DNA of 64,000 bases from Candidatus Thiovulum imperiosus (GTDB taxonomy: Bacteria > Campylobacterota > Campylobacteria > Campylobacterales > Thiovulaceae): NCBI GenBank assembly GCA_024281175.1, contig JAMJTW010000027.1, positions 1 through 64,000 on the forward strand, read 5' to 3'. The translations under genes and the position numbers were made by a program. A model generated the notes under the pieces. The model was not told the origin of the DNA and ran no database searches. It saw only the letters and a list, made by a program, of their open reading frames with translations. Of this stretch, positions 24,982-34,209 are shown one piece after another. Numbering within the stretch: the stretch's first letter is position 1; the number at the start of each line of letters is the position of its first letter.

Positions 24982-27225
24982 ATGGATAGTATATTTAACA
25001 CAGGTAGCTGTGTACTTTGCAAACTAAATGATGATTACGGTTTTCTTATTAAAGAGGTAATGCTATTTAGGGCTATCAGTGAATATATTGACCAGATAGA
25101 TCTAAGTGTGGATTTTGGGATTGTAACAAATCTCTTTGCTATTCATCCAAACTTTTCCCTAGCACTAAAAGATTATTTTATAGCGAAATTTTCTCCAGAT
25201 ATTAAAGAGGGTAGAGAAGAGCTAATTGCCAAAGCAGAAGCTGATATAGAGACTTCTTCTGTAAATGGAGAGTTATCTGCTTTAGCTATTGCAGTATTTA
25301 AAAGTATTGAGAGAACAAACTACTTTTTAGATAAAGAGAGTATAGCAATTAAGATAAATTTAAAACCTATACATCATCTTTTAAGAGGTTTACAGCCAAA
25401 TTACGAAATTTTTGTGTATCACCCTGAATTTATGGGATTACATTTGAGAATGACTCGGGTTAGTCGAGGTGGACTTCGATGGAGTGAAAGAGCAGATTTT
25501 CGAGAAGAGATAAAATCTCTTATGATAACTCAAGATGGAAAGAACTCTATCATTGTTCCAGCTGGAGCAAAAGGTGGATTTTATATAAATCGAGAGAGAG
25601 ATAAAATTACAAAAGAGATATTTCAAGATTTCTACTCAAAATTTATTCACAATCTTCTTGACATGGTAGATAACAGAGTTGGAAATAAGATTACAAATAG
25701 AAGTAGAGTTTTAAAATATGATGAAGATGACACCTATTTTGTAGTTGCTGCTGATAAGGGAACAGCACAAATGAGTGATGTTGCCAATGAGATTGCAATT
25801 TCTAGGGAGTTCTGGCTTGGAGACGCTTTTGCAAGTGGTGGAAGCAATGGCTATTCACATAAAGATTTAGGAATTACTGCAAAAGGTGCTTTTGTTTCTA
25901 CTGAGAGATTTTTCATTGAAAAGGGTTTCAACTTCTATGAGACTCCTATTTCAGTTGTTGGTATTGGCTCTATGAATGGTGATGTTTTTGGAAATGGAAT
26001 TCAACTTAGTGAGAAGTTTCGTCTGCTTGGAGCTTTTTCACACAAAGAGATTTTCATCGACCCAAATCCAAGCAAAGATGCTCATCTGGAGAGAAAGAGA
26101 CTCTTCTACTCTAATAACGGTTCTTGGAGTCAATATGATAAGAACCTCATCTCCAAAGGTGGAGGAGTCTTCAGCAGAAAAGATGAGAAAATTCTTGTAA
26201 CTCCAGAAATGAAAGAGATTTTTGGAATTTCTGAAGAGATTGTTTCCGGAGAAGAATTAATTCGATATCTTTTAACTGCAAAAGTGGATTTACTATTCAA
26301 TGGTGGGGTTGGAACTTATGTAAAATCTTCTAAAGAGAGTAATAATGCAGTTGGAGACTATGGAAATTTTAATGTTCGGGTTGATGCAAAAGAACTTAAA
26401 GCATTTGCTGTTTGTGAGGGAGGAAACTTAGGTTTCACTCAAGAAGGTAGAGTTGAGTATGCTCTGAATGGAGGAAGAATAAATCTTGATGGTATCGACA
26501 ATTCTGCTGGTGTAAATATTTCTGACCATGAAGTAAATATGAAAATTCTTTTAACTCTTTTTCAAAATTCAGAAGAGGAGAAGAGAGAACTTCTTAGAGA
26601 TGCAACAACAGATATTGTAAATTTAGTTTTGGAGTCAAACTACAATCAAGCCCTTGCAATTTCATTAGATGAGACTAGAAATCAGAGAGATGAACTACTA
26701 TCTGTAATAGAGCTTCTTGAAGAGAAACTTCCACAATTCAAGAGAAAGTATTTTGCAATATCAGATAATAAGGATTTTGAAATCAACAGACCAAATCTCT
26801 CTTTTCTAATCTCCTACTCAAAGATACTTCTGAAAATGGTTCTAATTAAGGATAAGTCTGAAAAGAACCTTCTTGATAGTTTTTTTGCAAAAAAGTATCT
26901 TTTGGACTATTTTCCACCTAAGTTTAAAAAGTCTTATGATACTGTACAGCAACACCCACTTTCAAGAGAGATAATTGGAACTGTAATTTCGGATAAAGTT
27001 ATCAATACTCAAGGTGTAACAATTCTAAATTTCTTACCAGAACTTGGAGAAGATGAGTTTAGAAAACTAATTGAGAGATATTTGAAACTAGAGCAGTTAG
27101 CTAATGCTGATGAGGTTCGAAGTAGACTTGGAAAGTCAAAAGAGAACTACTCAAAACTTATAGAGTATGAAAAGAGACTTCTCTCTTATGAAGAGAGTTT
27201 TAGAGAATTTGAAAAGAGCTATTAG
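24982..27225 (+). CDS. compact NAD-specific glutamate dehydrogenase (large-GDH family)
   Basis: About 747 residues. It deaminates glutamate to 2-oxoglutarate. The catalytic core of the 180-kDa bacterial NAD-GDH family is clear: HLRMTRVSRGGLRWSERADFREE, the catalytic-lysine region VPAGAKGGF, ADKGTAQMSDVANEIA, and the NAD domain with VVGIGSMNGDVFGNG, RIFIDPNPS-like and LLFNGGVGTYVK blocks. Family members usually have about 1,600 residues. Here nearly all of the N-terminal ACT-like/regulatory half and part of the C-terminus are absent. The start is ATG 24982 after GGAG; a TTG one codon earlier is possible. Confidence 0.88.
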   Translation: MDSIFNTGSCVLCKLNDDYGFLIKEVMLFRAISEYIDQIDLSVDFGIVTNLFAIHPNFSLALKDYFIAKFSPDIKEGREELIAKAEADIETSSVNGELSALAIAVFKSIERTNYFLDKESIAIKINLKPIHHLLRGLQPNYEIFVYHPEFMGLHLRMTRVSRGGLRWSERADFREEIKSLMITQDGKNSIIVPAGAKGGFYINRERDKITKEIFQDFYSKFIHNLLDMVDNRVGNKITNRSRVLKYDEDDTYFVVAADKGTAQMSDVANEIAISREFWLGDAFASGGSNGYSHKDLGITAKGAFVSTERFFIEKGFNFYETPISVVGIGSMNGDVFGNGIQLSEKFRLLGAFSHKEIFIDPNPSKDAHLERKRLFYSNNGSWSQYDKNLISKGGGVFSRKDEKILVTPEMKEIFGISEEIVSGEELIRYLLTAKVDLLFNGGVGTYVKSSKESNNAVGDYGNFNVRVDAKELKAFAVCEGGNLGFTQEGRVEYALNGGRINLDGIDNSAGVNISDHEVNMKILLTLFQNSEEEKRELLRDATTDIVNLVLESNYNQALAISLDETRNQRDELLSVIELLEEKLPQFKRKYFAISDNKDFEINRPNLSFLISYSKILLKMVLIKDKSEKNLLDSFFAKKYLLDYFPPKFKKSYDTVQQHPLSREIIGTVISDKVINTQGVTILNFLPELGEDEFRKLIERYLKLEQLANADEVRSRLGKSKENYSKLIEYEKRLLSYEESFREFEKSY

Positions 27226-27972
27226 ATGAAAAAATATCTATTATCTCTATTTGCAATACCTCTTTTTGCAATAAAGCCAATTAGCATCTACCAAATTGGA
27301 GAGAAAGATGTCGGTTTTTATGGAGATTTTGATGTATCCTTTTTAACTTTAAGAGGAAATACAGAGACAGAGACTTACTCTGTTTCTGCTTCTCTTCAGA
27401 GATTTAATGAAGCGAGTATCTGGTTTCTAAATGGTAGTCACACCTTTTCCCAAAGTTTAGGAGAGACAACAGCCGATAGCACTTTTGCACACCTTAGGAA
27501 TATTAGAGAAGTTGTAAAAGATTTGAAAAGTTATGGTGAGATAGATTGGGAAACTTTTGGACAGATAGAGAAAGATAAGTTTCAGAAGTTGGCTTCAAGA
27601 ACACTACTTGGTAGCGGATTTAGATTTAAACCTTATGAAGAGTACTACATCTTTTTTGGAATATCACCAATGTATGTTAAAGAGACCTATTTGGACAATA
27701 CAAACTCTGAGCAGAGTTTTAGAGGAAATTTTTATGTAAATTTCAAAAGAGATTTAACTGAACTAACTTCTGTATCTTACACTGGATATTATCAACCAAA
27801 ACTTGGATACTCTAATGATTATGATATGACCCATAGTTTCCTATTTAAAAATAGAGTTACAGAAGAGCTATCTATAATTTTTCAAATATCTCATGATTAT
27901 GACTCTCACCCAATTGAAAATGTTAAACGGTATGATATGGAGCAGAAAACATCATTCACTTATGAATTTTAG
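27226..27972 (+). CDS. DUF481-type outer membrane beta-barrel protein
   Basis: 248 residues. Signal peptide (MKKYLLSLFAIPLFA), then alternating strands: GDFDVSFLTLRGNTETETYSVSASL and TLLGSGFRFKPYEEYYIFFGISPMYVKE are typical of DUF481/YdiY-like barrels, and it ends in Phe as outer membrane proteins do. Role unknown. It starts right at the glutamate dehydrogenase stop. Confidence 0.78.
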   Translation: MKKYLLSLFAIPLFAIKPISIYQIGEKDVGFYGDFDVSFLTLRGNTETETYSVSASLQRFNEASIWFLNGSHTFSQSLGETTADSTFAHLRNIREVVKDLKSYGEIDWETFGQIEKDKFQKLASRTLLGSGFRFKPYEEYYIFFGISPMYVKETYLDNTNSEQSFRGNFYVNFKRDLTELTSVSYTGYYQPKLGYSNDYDMTHSFLFKNRVTEELSIIFQISHDYDSHPIENVKRYDMEQKTSFTYEF

Positions 27973-27979
27973 GATATAA

Positions 27980-28543
27980 ATGAGAAATTTTATTTCAAAA
28001 CAGATAAGAGATTCAATAGAGATAAAAAGAGAACTTTCAGAAGATACAATTTTAGAGATTTCTGAAAAAGCAGTAGAAATATATAGAGATGGGAAAAAGA
28101 CTCTTATTGCAGGAAATGGTGGTAGTGCAGCAGATGCTCAACACATTGCGGGAGAGTTTGTAAGTCGTTTCTATTTCGACCGTCCAGCACTACCTTCAGT
28201 TGCATTAACTACGGATACTTCAATTCTTACAGCAGTTGGAAATGATTATGGTTATGAAGATATCTTCTCTCGACAGATAGAAGCAAATGGAGTTGAGGGA
28301 GATATGTTTATTGCTATCTCTACAAGTGGAAACTCAAAAAATATTTTGAAAGCTCTAAAAGTTGCAAAAGAGAAAAACCTCATCACTGTTGGGTTTACAG
28401 GAAGTAGTGGAGGAGAGATGGAAGAACTTTGTGACTACATTTTGAAAGTTCCATCATCAGATACTCCAAGAGTTCAAGAGTCTCACATTTTAGCTGGACA
28501 TATTATTTGTGCTGTTGTAGAAAAGGAACTTTTTGGAAAATAG
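27980..28543 (+). CDS. gmhA: sedoheptulose-7-phosphate isomerase
   Basis: 187 residues. First step of ADP-heptose synthesis for LPS. The SIS-domain phosphate site AGNGGSAADAQHIAGEF, then STSGNSKNI and the C-terminal QESHILAGHIIC block are all present. It works upstream of the heptosyltransferase WaaC at 19991. Confidence 0.96.
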   Translation: MRNFISKQIRDSIEIKRELSEDTILEISEKAVEIYRDGKKTLIAGNGGSAADAQHIAGEFVSRFYFDRPALPSVALTTDTSILTAVGNDYGYEDIFSRQIEANGVEGDMFIAISTSGNSKNILKALKVAKEKNLITVGFTGSSGGEMEELCDYILKVPSSDTPRVQESHILAGHIICAVVEKELFGK

Positions 28544-29459
28544 ATATTTAATTACTGGAGTGGCTGGTTTTATCGGTTCCCACATTGCAGAAGAGTTATT
28601 AAAAGCTGGAGAAACTGTAATAGGAGTAGACAACTTTTATAGTGGAAAAATAGAAAATATAGAATTTTTAAAAGGGTTGGGAGATTTCAAATTTCTAGAA
28701 CTAGATATAAGAGATTTTGAAAAAATGGAAAAGTTCTTTGAGATAGAGAAACCAACTCATATTTTTCATTTAGCAGCAGTTGCTTCTGTTCAGAAGTCGA
28801 TAGAAGAACCACTTTTTACAAATGAAGTAAATATTGTAGGAACTCTAAATCTTCTGGAATTATCTAAAAGATTTGAAGTTCGTAGATTAGTTTTCTCAAG
28901 TAGTGCTGCTGTTTATGGAGATGAACCAACTCTGCCAAAAGATGAGAATTCACCAATAAGTCCAATCTCACCTTATGGATTTGAGAAACTTATGGGTGAA
29001 AATTATATGAAGATATACAACTCTCTATACGGTCTCGAAACAGTTTCACTACGATATTTCAATGTTTATGGAGAGAGACAAGACCCAAGTAGCGAATACT
29101 CTGGAGTTATCTCAATTTTCGAAGATAAGATTTCTAAAGGGGAAGCTCCAAATATATATGGTGATGGAACTCAATTTCGAGATTTTATCTATGTAAAAGA
29201 TATTGTGAAAATAAATCTTTTAGCAATGTCAAAACCTAAAGCAGTTGGAGAGATTTTCTCTTGTGGTACAGGAGAAACAACAACAATTCTTGAACTTTTT
29301 GAAACTGTAAAAGAGAAATATAAGATAGATATCTCTCCAAAATTTTGTGAAGCGAGAAATGGAGATATTAGAGAATCTGTCTGCCGAAACTCAAAAATAG
29401 AAGAGATTCTTGGAATTTCAGAATTTACAAAATTTGAAGATGGAATTGCAAAATTATAG
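28533..29459 (+). CDS. NAD-dependent sugar epimerase/dehydratase
   Basis: 308 residues, extended short-chain dehydrogenase. TGVAGFIGSHIAEELL binds NAD. The catalytic set is SSSAAVYG plus YGFEK (Tyr-x3-Lys). Sequence blocks (GVDNFYSGK, RYFNVYGERQDPSSEYSGV, DGTQFRDFIYVKDIV) resemble UDP-glucose/UDP-GlcNAc 4-epimerases more than heptose epimerases. The start is TTG after AAAAGGAA and overlaps gmhA by 11 bases. It probably supplies a sugar nucleotide for LPS or other surface glycans. Confidence 0.85.
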   Translation: MENRYLITGVAGFIGSHIAEELLKAGETVIGVDNFYSGKIENIEFLKGLGDFKFLELDIRDFEKMEKFFEIEKPTHIFHLAAVASVQKSIEEPLFTNEVNIVGTLNLLELSKRFEVRRLVFSSSAAVYGDEPTLPKDENSPISPISPYGFEKLMGENYMKIYNSLYGLETVSLRYFNVYGERQDPSSEYSGVISIFEDKISKGEAPNIYGDGTQFRDFIYVKDIVKINLLAMSKPKAVGEIFSCGTGETTTILELFETVKEKYKIDISPKFCEARNGDIRESVCRNSKIEEILGISEFTKFEDGIAKL

Positions 29460-29466
29460 GAGAATT

Positions 29467-30447
29467 ATGAATTATAAAGAGAGTAGAGATAAATTTAATA
29501 AAGTTTTTAAAAGAGAGTTAGGAGAGAGTGAAATTAGAGAACTTCTACTCTACCTACATAAGAAAGGGGAGAGTTCCGAAGAGATTGCTGGAGCAATGGA
29601 GGCTATGAAGAGTCACTCTGTCAAAGTTATAGTTGATGAGGAATTTCGAGATTTACTTATGGATAACTGCGGAACTGGTGGAGATAAAAGTGGTAGTTTC
29701 AACATCTCAACAACAACTTCTTTTGTTTTAGCTGGAGCTGGAAGTTATGTGGCAAAACATGGAAATAGGAGTATCACAAGTCGTTCAGGTAGTGCTGATG
29801 TTCTTGAAAAGTTAGGTTTCAACTTTAATTTATCTCCAATTCAACACGCTATTTTACTTCAAAGTAGTAGATTTACTTTTATGTTTGCACAGAACCATCA
29901 CCCCGCAATGAAATATATAATGCCGATTAGAAAATCGATACCTCATCGAACAATTTTCAATATTTTAGGTCCATTAACAAATCCAGCAGATGTGAAAAAA
30001 CAGCTTGTTGGTGTATTTTCAAAAGAGTTTCTGAAATCTGTTGGAGATGCACTTCAGATATCTGGCACTGATAGCTTTGTTGTCTCAAGTAGAGATGGTC
30101 TTGATGAGGTTTCAATTTCTGATATCACATACTTCTACAAAGTGATAGATGGTAAAAAAGAGGAGGGTGAAATTGACCCTGAAAAGTATGGATTTCACAA
30201 AAGAGATATCTCTGAAATTAGAGGTGGTGATGCAAAAGAGAATGCAGAAACCATTCTTGGAATTTTAGAAAATAGAATTTTTGGAGCTAAAAGAGATATT
30301 GTAATTTTAAACTCTGCTGTTGCTCTTATTGCTGATAAAAAAGCGAGAGATATTCAAGATGGTATTGAGATGGCAAAAGACTCTATCGAGTCTGGAAAAG
30401 CTCTTCGTCAAATGAAACTATCTATCGATATGTCAAGAAGACTTTAA
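29467..30447 (+). CDS. trpD: anthranilate phosphoribosyltransferase
   Basis: 326 residues. Tryptophan synthesis: joins anthranilate to PRPP. The PRPP site DNCGTGGDKSGSFNISTTT, the KHGNRSITSRSGSADVLEKLG block and the NPADVKKQLVGVF block are present. The start at ATG 29467 follows TAGGAG; an upstream in-frame ATG at 29410 lies inside the epimerase gene and is rejected. No other trp synthesis gene is in the window. Confidence 0.95.
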   Translation: MNYKESRDKFNKVFKRELGESEIRELLLYLHKKGESSEEIAGAMEAMKSHSVKVIVDEEFRDLLMDNCGTGGDKSGSFNISTTTSFVLAGAGSYVAKHGNRSITSRSGSADVLEKLGFNFNLSPIQHAILLQSSRFTFMFAQNHHPAMKYIMPIRKSIPHRTIFNILGPLTNPADVKKQLVGVFSKEFLKSVGDALQISGTDSFVVSSRDGLDEVSISDITYFYKVIDGKKEEGEIDPEKYGFHKRDISEIRGGDAKENAETILGILENRIFGAKRDIVILNSAVALIADKKARDIQDGIEMAKDSIESGKALRQMKLSIDMSRRL

Positions 30448-30454
30448 AAAATGC

Positions 30455-30477
30455 GAAGAGTCTTTTTGAGACTCTTC
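30455..30477 (+). terminator. hairpin terminator after trpD
   Basis: GAAGAGTCT, loop TTTTG, AGACTCTTC: a perfect 9-bp stem followed by TATTTA. It lies between convergent trpD and the Sel1 gene, so it may stop both. The stem is nearly the same as at 10245. Confidence 0.65.
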
Positions 30478-30484
30478 TATTTAC

Positions 30485-31180
30485 TTAGAATGCGAATTCT
30501 CCTGCATCTCTCAATTTATCAAGCATCTCATTTGCTTTCTCATTTCCAAGAGATGCAGACTTTCGAAGTTGCTCAAGAGCCAAATCACTATTTTGTTCAA
30601 CTCCCAAACCGTTGTCGTAACAGTATCCTAAATTGTACATAGCTTGGCTATTCCCCATATCTGAAGCCCTTTTGAAAAGGTGAGCTGCTTTTTCATAACT
30701 CTGTTCAACTCCAAGACCATCTCGAAAGAGAACTCCAAGATTGTTGAAAGACTCAATATTCCCTCTTTTTGCACCCTCTTCATACCAGAAAGCTGACTCC
30801 GAATAGTTCTGCTCACAGCCGATACCATTCTCAAGCATATAAGCTGTTTCAAACTGGGCATGAGGAACTTCTAAAATTGCAGATTTAAGAAATAGTTGAA
30901 AAGCTACTCTTTCATCAGGTAGAGTTCCAAGACCATTCAAATAGAGAACAGCAAGATTGTGTAGGGCAAATGGGTATTCAAACTTTACGGCTTCCTCATA
31001 CCAAACTTTCGCCTTTGCAAAATCCTGCTCAACACCCTCTCCATTTTGATACATATATCCAATACTTGTTTGAGCTTTTGGGTCTCCATTTTTTGCTAAA
31101 TTCTCATATATCTCAAATGCCTCTTTGAAACTACCTTTACTATACAGCAGTTCAGCGATTTTATGCTCTTCTTCGTTCAA
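30485..31180 (-). CDS. Sel1-repeat protein
   Basis: 231 residues made of about six Sel1/TPR-like repeats of 36 residues. The consensus (AQTSIGYMYQNGEGVEQDFAKAKVWYEEA) recurs with GxGVEQ turns. No signal peptide is visible, unlike many secreted Sel1 proteins. It probably mediates protein contacts. The gene overlaps the FixH-like gene by four bases, so it belongs to that minus-strand operon. Confidence 0.85.
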   Translation of the reverse strand: MNEEEHKIAELLYSKGSFKEAFEIYENLAKNGDPKAQTSIGYMYQNGEGVEQDFAKAKVWYEEAVKFEYPFALHNLAVLYLNGLGTLPDERVAFQLFLKSAILEVPHAQFETAYMLENGIGCEQNYSESAFWYEEGAKRGNIESFNNLGVLFRDGLGVEQSYEKAAHLFKRASDMGNSQAMYNLGYCYDNGLGVEQNSDLALEQLRKSASLGNEKANEMLDKLRDAGEFAF

Positions 31181-31722
31181 TATCTCTCCTCTCCAATCAG
31201 TTCTTGAATTCTCTTTTGTCTCATCTCCTCAATTCTCTCTACTCTTTTTTGAGAAACAAAAGGGTCTAGTAGAATTAGTTCCTCTTTTTCTCTATCAACT
31301 TCAAAATAGAAATATGCTGTAATATCTTCAATTGAAACTTTTAGATGAATTTTCCATCTACCCTCTTTTGGAAACTCAAAAGAGAAATCTGGAGTCTTAA
31401 AAACCTCATCAAAACCTACTGTTTCTGGTCGAGTCATTAAAATCTCAAATTCACTATTTTCACTTTCAAGAATCTCAGCATGAAAATCTAACTTCTCTTT
31501 TGAAACAACACTTTTAGAAACATCTAAACTATATTTTGAAGAGAAGAGAGCTTGTTCATAAAGAATCTCATTTATATTTTTATCTGTAATGTGATAATTT
31601 TGAAGAAAAAGATTTGAATCTTGAACTGGATTCTCTAAAGCTATTACTATTGTTTTAAGAGAAGCTACAATTGCACCTATTATCATTGCAACAATTACGT
31701 AAGGCCAAAGATTTATTCTCAT
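31177..31722 (-). CDS. FixH/CcoH-like membrane protein
   Basis: 181 residues. One N-terminal membrane helix (about 7-28), then a periplasmic immunoglobulin-like region (FSFEFPKEGRWKIHLKVSIEDITAYFYFEV) as in FixH/CcoH proteins that help assemble cbb3 cytochrome oxidase. The long charged tail is unusual. No cco genes lie in this window. It overlaps the genes on both sides by four bases. Confidence 0.6.
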   Translation of the reverse strand: MRINLWPYVIVAMIIGAIVASLKTIVIALENPVQDSNLFLQNYHITDKNINEILYEQALFSSKYSLDVSKSVVSKEKLDFHAEILESENSEFEILMTRPETVGFDEVFKTPDFSFEFPKEGRWKIHLKVSIEDITAYFYFEVDREKEELILLDPFVSQKRVERIEEMRQKRIQELIGEERY

Positions 31723-32294
31723 TTTTTAAGTACCTTTTTGTAAATTATATAAAATAGAGCAAGAAGCAGAATTCCGTAAAATAGGAGTCGAAGAGAGTTT
31801 ATAACAATTTTATTAGCACTACCAACAGCACTATCTAAAGTGATATTGAGAGTATCTGCACTCTGTTCAACAATATCAGCATAGCCGTTGAATATTGCTA
31901 CACTATATTTCTCTCTTGGGTCACCTTTTGTCTTTTCACCAAGAATTGGGAGAATTGTTCCACTCCAAGGATATGGACTTAAAATTTGCTCTTTATCAAA
32001 GAGGTATTCAACATCAGAGATGATGTCTACTTTCTTTTCCAATTCAGAAAAGGTTAATAGTGTACTATTTTTTGGCAATGTTTTAAAATAGTCCAATCCA
32101 ACTTTAGAAAGGCTTTCACCATTTGTTGAGTGCAACATTAAAATATATACACCAACTCCACTAAGTTCAAAAAGCTCTTTTCCCATAATATTCACCTCAT
32201 CGTGAAACTCAACTTTCATTCCCAACTCATCTTTTAAAATGAAACTTGCTAAAAGTGGAATTTCAAAAAATAGAAGCAGTAAGAGAAATCTCAT
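31719..32294 (-). CDS. exported protein with C-terminal membrane anchor
   Basis: 191 residues: N-terminal signal peptide, a ~140-residue periplasmic region and a C-terminal helix (about 167-186) followed by KKVLKK. The periplasmic part (…LPKNSTLLTFSELEKKVDIIS…) may be TPM/YgcG-like, but the match is weak. It is the first gene of a three-gene operon with the FixH-like and Sel1 genes. Confidence 0.6.
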   Translation of the reverse strand: MRFLLLLLFFEIPLLASFILKDELGMKVEFHDEVNIMGKELFELSGVGVYILMLHSTNGESLSKVGLDYFKTLPKNSTLLTFSELEKKVDIISDVEYLFDKEQILSPYPWSGTILPILGEKTKGDPREKYSVAIFNGYADIVEQSADTLNITLDSAVGSANKIVINSLRLLFYGILLLALFYIIYKKVLKK

Positions 32295-32317
32295 ATAAAA
32301 ATCTACCTTTTTTTAGG

Positions 32318-32480
32318 GGAGTAACCAAATAGAGTATTTTTACGCTTTAACAACCCATATGTCATTTCGAACCCTTTCGGGTGAGAAATCTTTTAGTAAA
32401 ACGATAAGTTTCCAAGATTTCTCAATCGCTACGCTTATATCGAAATGACAAGAGAGGCAGAAGCCTATTTGGTAACTCCC
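32318..32480 (-). mobile_element. MITE-like element, copy 2 (inverted)
   Basis: 163 bases. Ends GGGAGTAACCAAATAG and CTATTTGGTAACTCCC are inverted repeats with one mismatch. Read on the minus strand it has the same order as the copies at 42281 and 60543: GCTTCTGCCTCTC next to the left end, and the TCATTTCGA…TCGAAATGA core. It lies in the promoter region between the exported-protein operon and metF. Confidence 0.85.
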
Positions 32481-32573
32481 TTTTTTAGAAATGATAACAA
32501 ATTCACTATTTGTTTAGAGTTACTCTCTTTTTGGTAAAATTTAAAATTAACTCCAAATCAGTAACGGGATAAC

Positions 32574-33497
32574 ATGTTTGAAGAATTGATAAAAAAATTA
32601 AAAGATAAAGACCACAGATACATTACTCTTGAGACAACTCCAACTCATTCAGCAAATATAGACTCACTAATTCAGAAAATAGAAAAGAGTGGTGTTGTAG
32701 ATTTTATTGATGGATTTTCAACTACCGACAATCCCTTAGCAAAGTTGAAATATAGTGCAATTCTTGGAGCAGTTAAAATTCAGAATAGATTTCAGAAACC
32801 CGTTATCGCTACTGTTTCAATGAGAGATAGAAATAAGATAGCTTTACAATCAGACCTTTTAGGGGCAAACGATTTTGATATCAGAACAGTATTGGCATTG
32901 ACAGGAGATAGTGCAAAAATCTCCGACCAACCAAATAGCAAAGGTGTTTTTGAGGGTGATAGTTCACTACTTTTAGATATAGTTGAGTGTTTCAATACAG
33001 GCATAAATTATGCTGGAAAGCCGTTTCCAGAAAATGGAAGACCGAAAACTATCTACCCATTTTCAGTTATCAATTCAGTAGCAAAAAATCCGAAAACTTT
33101 AATAAAAAAGATGGTTAAAAAGATAGAACACCACTCTGTTGGTCTAATTTCACAACCTGTATACAGTTTGGAACAGGCTGAAAATTTACTAGCTCTTTTT
33201 GAAGATGCGAAAAGAGTTTGTAGATGTCCAAATCCAACAGCACAACTAATATTTGGATTTTTCCCTTTAACAAGATTTAGAACAGCACAATTCTTATCAG
33301 TTCATGTTCCTGGAATTGAAGTTCCAAAAGAGTGGCTTAATGCTCTGAGAATTGCTTCAAGAGTTGGAGAAGAGGAAGAAGAGAGAGTTGGATTAGAGAT
33401 GAGCAGAGAACTTTTTGAGAAACTTTTAAACTTTCACCCAAAAATACATATAATGACAGCTAATAAATTTGAGATAGCAAAAAAGATGTGGGAGTGA
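32574..33497 (+). CDS. metF: methylenetetrahydrofolate reductase family protein
   Basis: 307 residues. TIM-barrel with the FAD-linked reductase pattern: TLETTPTHS near the start, VIATVSMRDRNKIALQSDL, LALTGD, and GLISQPVYSLEQAENLL followed by LIFGFFPLTRF. Should reduce methylene-THF to methyl-THF for methionine synthesis. It is somewhat divergent from E. coli MetF, so a paralogous one-carbon role is possible. Confidence 0.82.
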   Translation: MFEELIKKLKDKDHRYITLETTPTHSANIDSLIQKIEKSGVVDFIDGFSTTDNPLAKLKYSAILGAVKIQNRFQKPVIATVSMRDRNKIALQSDLLGANDFDIRTVLALTGDSAKISDQPNSKGVFEGDSSLLLDIVECFNTGINYAGKPFPENGRPKTIYPFSVINSVAKNPKTLIKKMVKKIEHHSVGLISQPVYSLEQAENLLALFEDAKRVCRCPNPTAQLIFGFFPLTRFRTAQFLSVHVPGIEVPKEWLNALRIASRVGEEEEERVGLEMSRELFEKLLNFHPKIHIMTANKFEIAKKMWE

Positions 33498-33501
33498 TTT
33501 T

Positions 33502-34209
33502 ATGGTAGAGTTTATTGAAGAAAACGAAGACATCATTACAGGAATAGCAAAAATATCACACTCTCTTAATATCAGTTTTTCAGCACAAAATGATATTTTA
33601 AACTCTATCTTCTCAACACTGGAAATAATAAAAAGAGAGTTAGATTTAGATTTTTCAAATAGAGAGAGAGAGTTTCGAGAATTAGAGCATATTAGCAGAG
33701 ATATAAAAGATAATTTTACATTTACACTTTCTATTGCTGATGAGGTGAAAAGTATTGATGAAGTTCTTCAAAAGATAAATAGGGAGACTCTAAATTTAAC
33801 TCTAAAATCAAAAGATGAAAATGTCTCAAATAGCTCAAAATCCGTTCGAGAATTTAGTGATGAAATTAAAGAAGTTGTAAATAAAATTTTTACAAAAGAG
33901 ATAAGAAATAAGACTTTTGGAGAACACAACAGATATATTAGAAACTCTGTTGTTCACCGTATTGATGATGAACTTTCAAGTTTAAAAAAATATATAGAGA
34001 GTAAAGATGGTCATCTTAAAAAGTTAGCAAAAATAGAGCGATATGTAAACTCTTTTAGTGAAGTTATTTCTCAAAATATGGCGATGGCAAAAGGGATAGA
34101 ACGACTTTTAGATGCTCTTACAGTAGATGGAGAGAAATTTGATTTTCAATCTGAAAAGAGTGAAGAGAATGGTAAAAAAATAAATAGAGAGACAAAAGGG
34201 AAATTTTGA
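33502..34209 (+). CDS. coiled-coil protein of unknown function, next to cheD
   Basis: 235 residues, mostly acidic/basic helix with heptad patterns, no membrane helix or signal peptide. A middle segment (NKTFGEHNRYIRNSVVHRIDDELSSL) and the end (ISQNMAMAKGIERLLDAL) are the least repetitive. The stop overlaps the TTG start of the CheD homologue by three bases, so a shared function with it is likely. I do not recognise the family; it is not a methyl-accepting protein. Confidence 0.6.
   Translation: MVEFIEENEDIITGIAKISHSLNISFSAQNDILNSIFSTLEIIKRELDLDFSNREREFRELEHISRDIKDNFTFTLSIADEVKSIDEVLQKINRETLNLTLKSKDENVSNSSKSVREFSDEIKEVVNKIFTKEIRNKTFGEHNRYIRNSVVHRIDDELSSLKKYIESKDGHLKKLAKIERYVNSFSEVISQNMAMAKGIERLLDALTVDGEKFDFQSEKSEENGKKINRETKGKF

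Noticed and set aside
29410-29466. Longer trpD start
   Set aside because: It lies inside the epimerase gene. The ATG at 29467 has a TAGGAG site and fits the family N-terminus.
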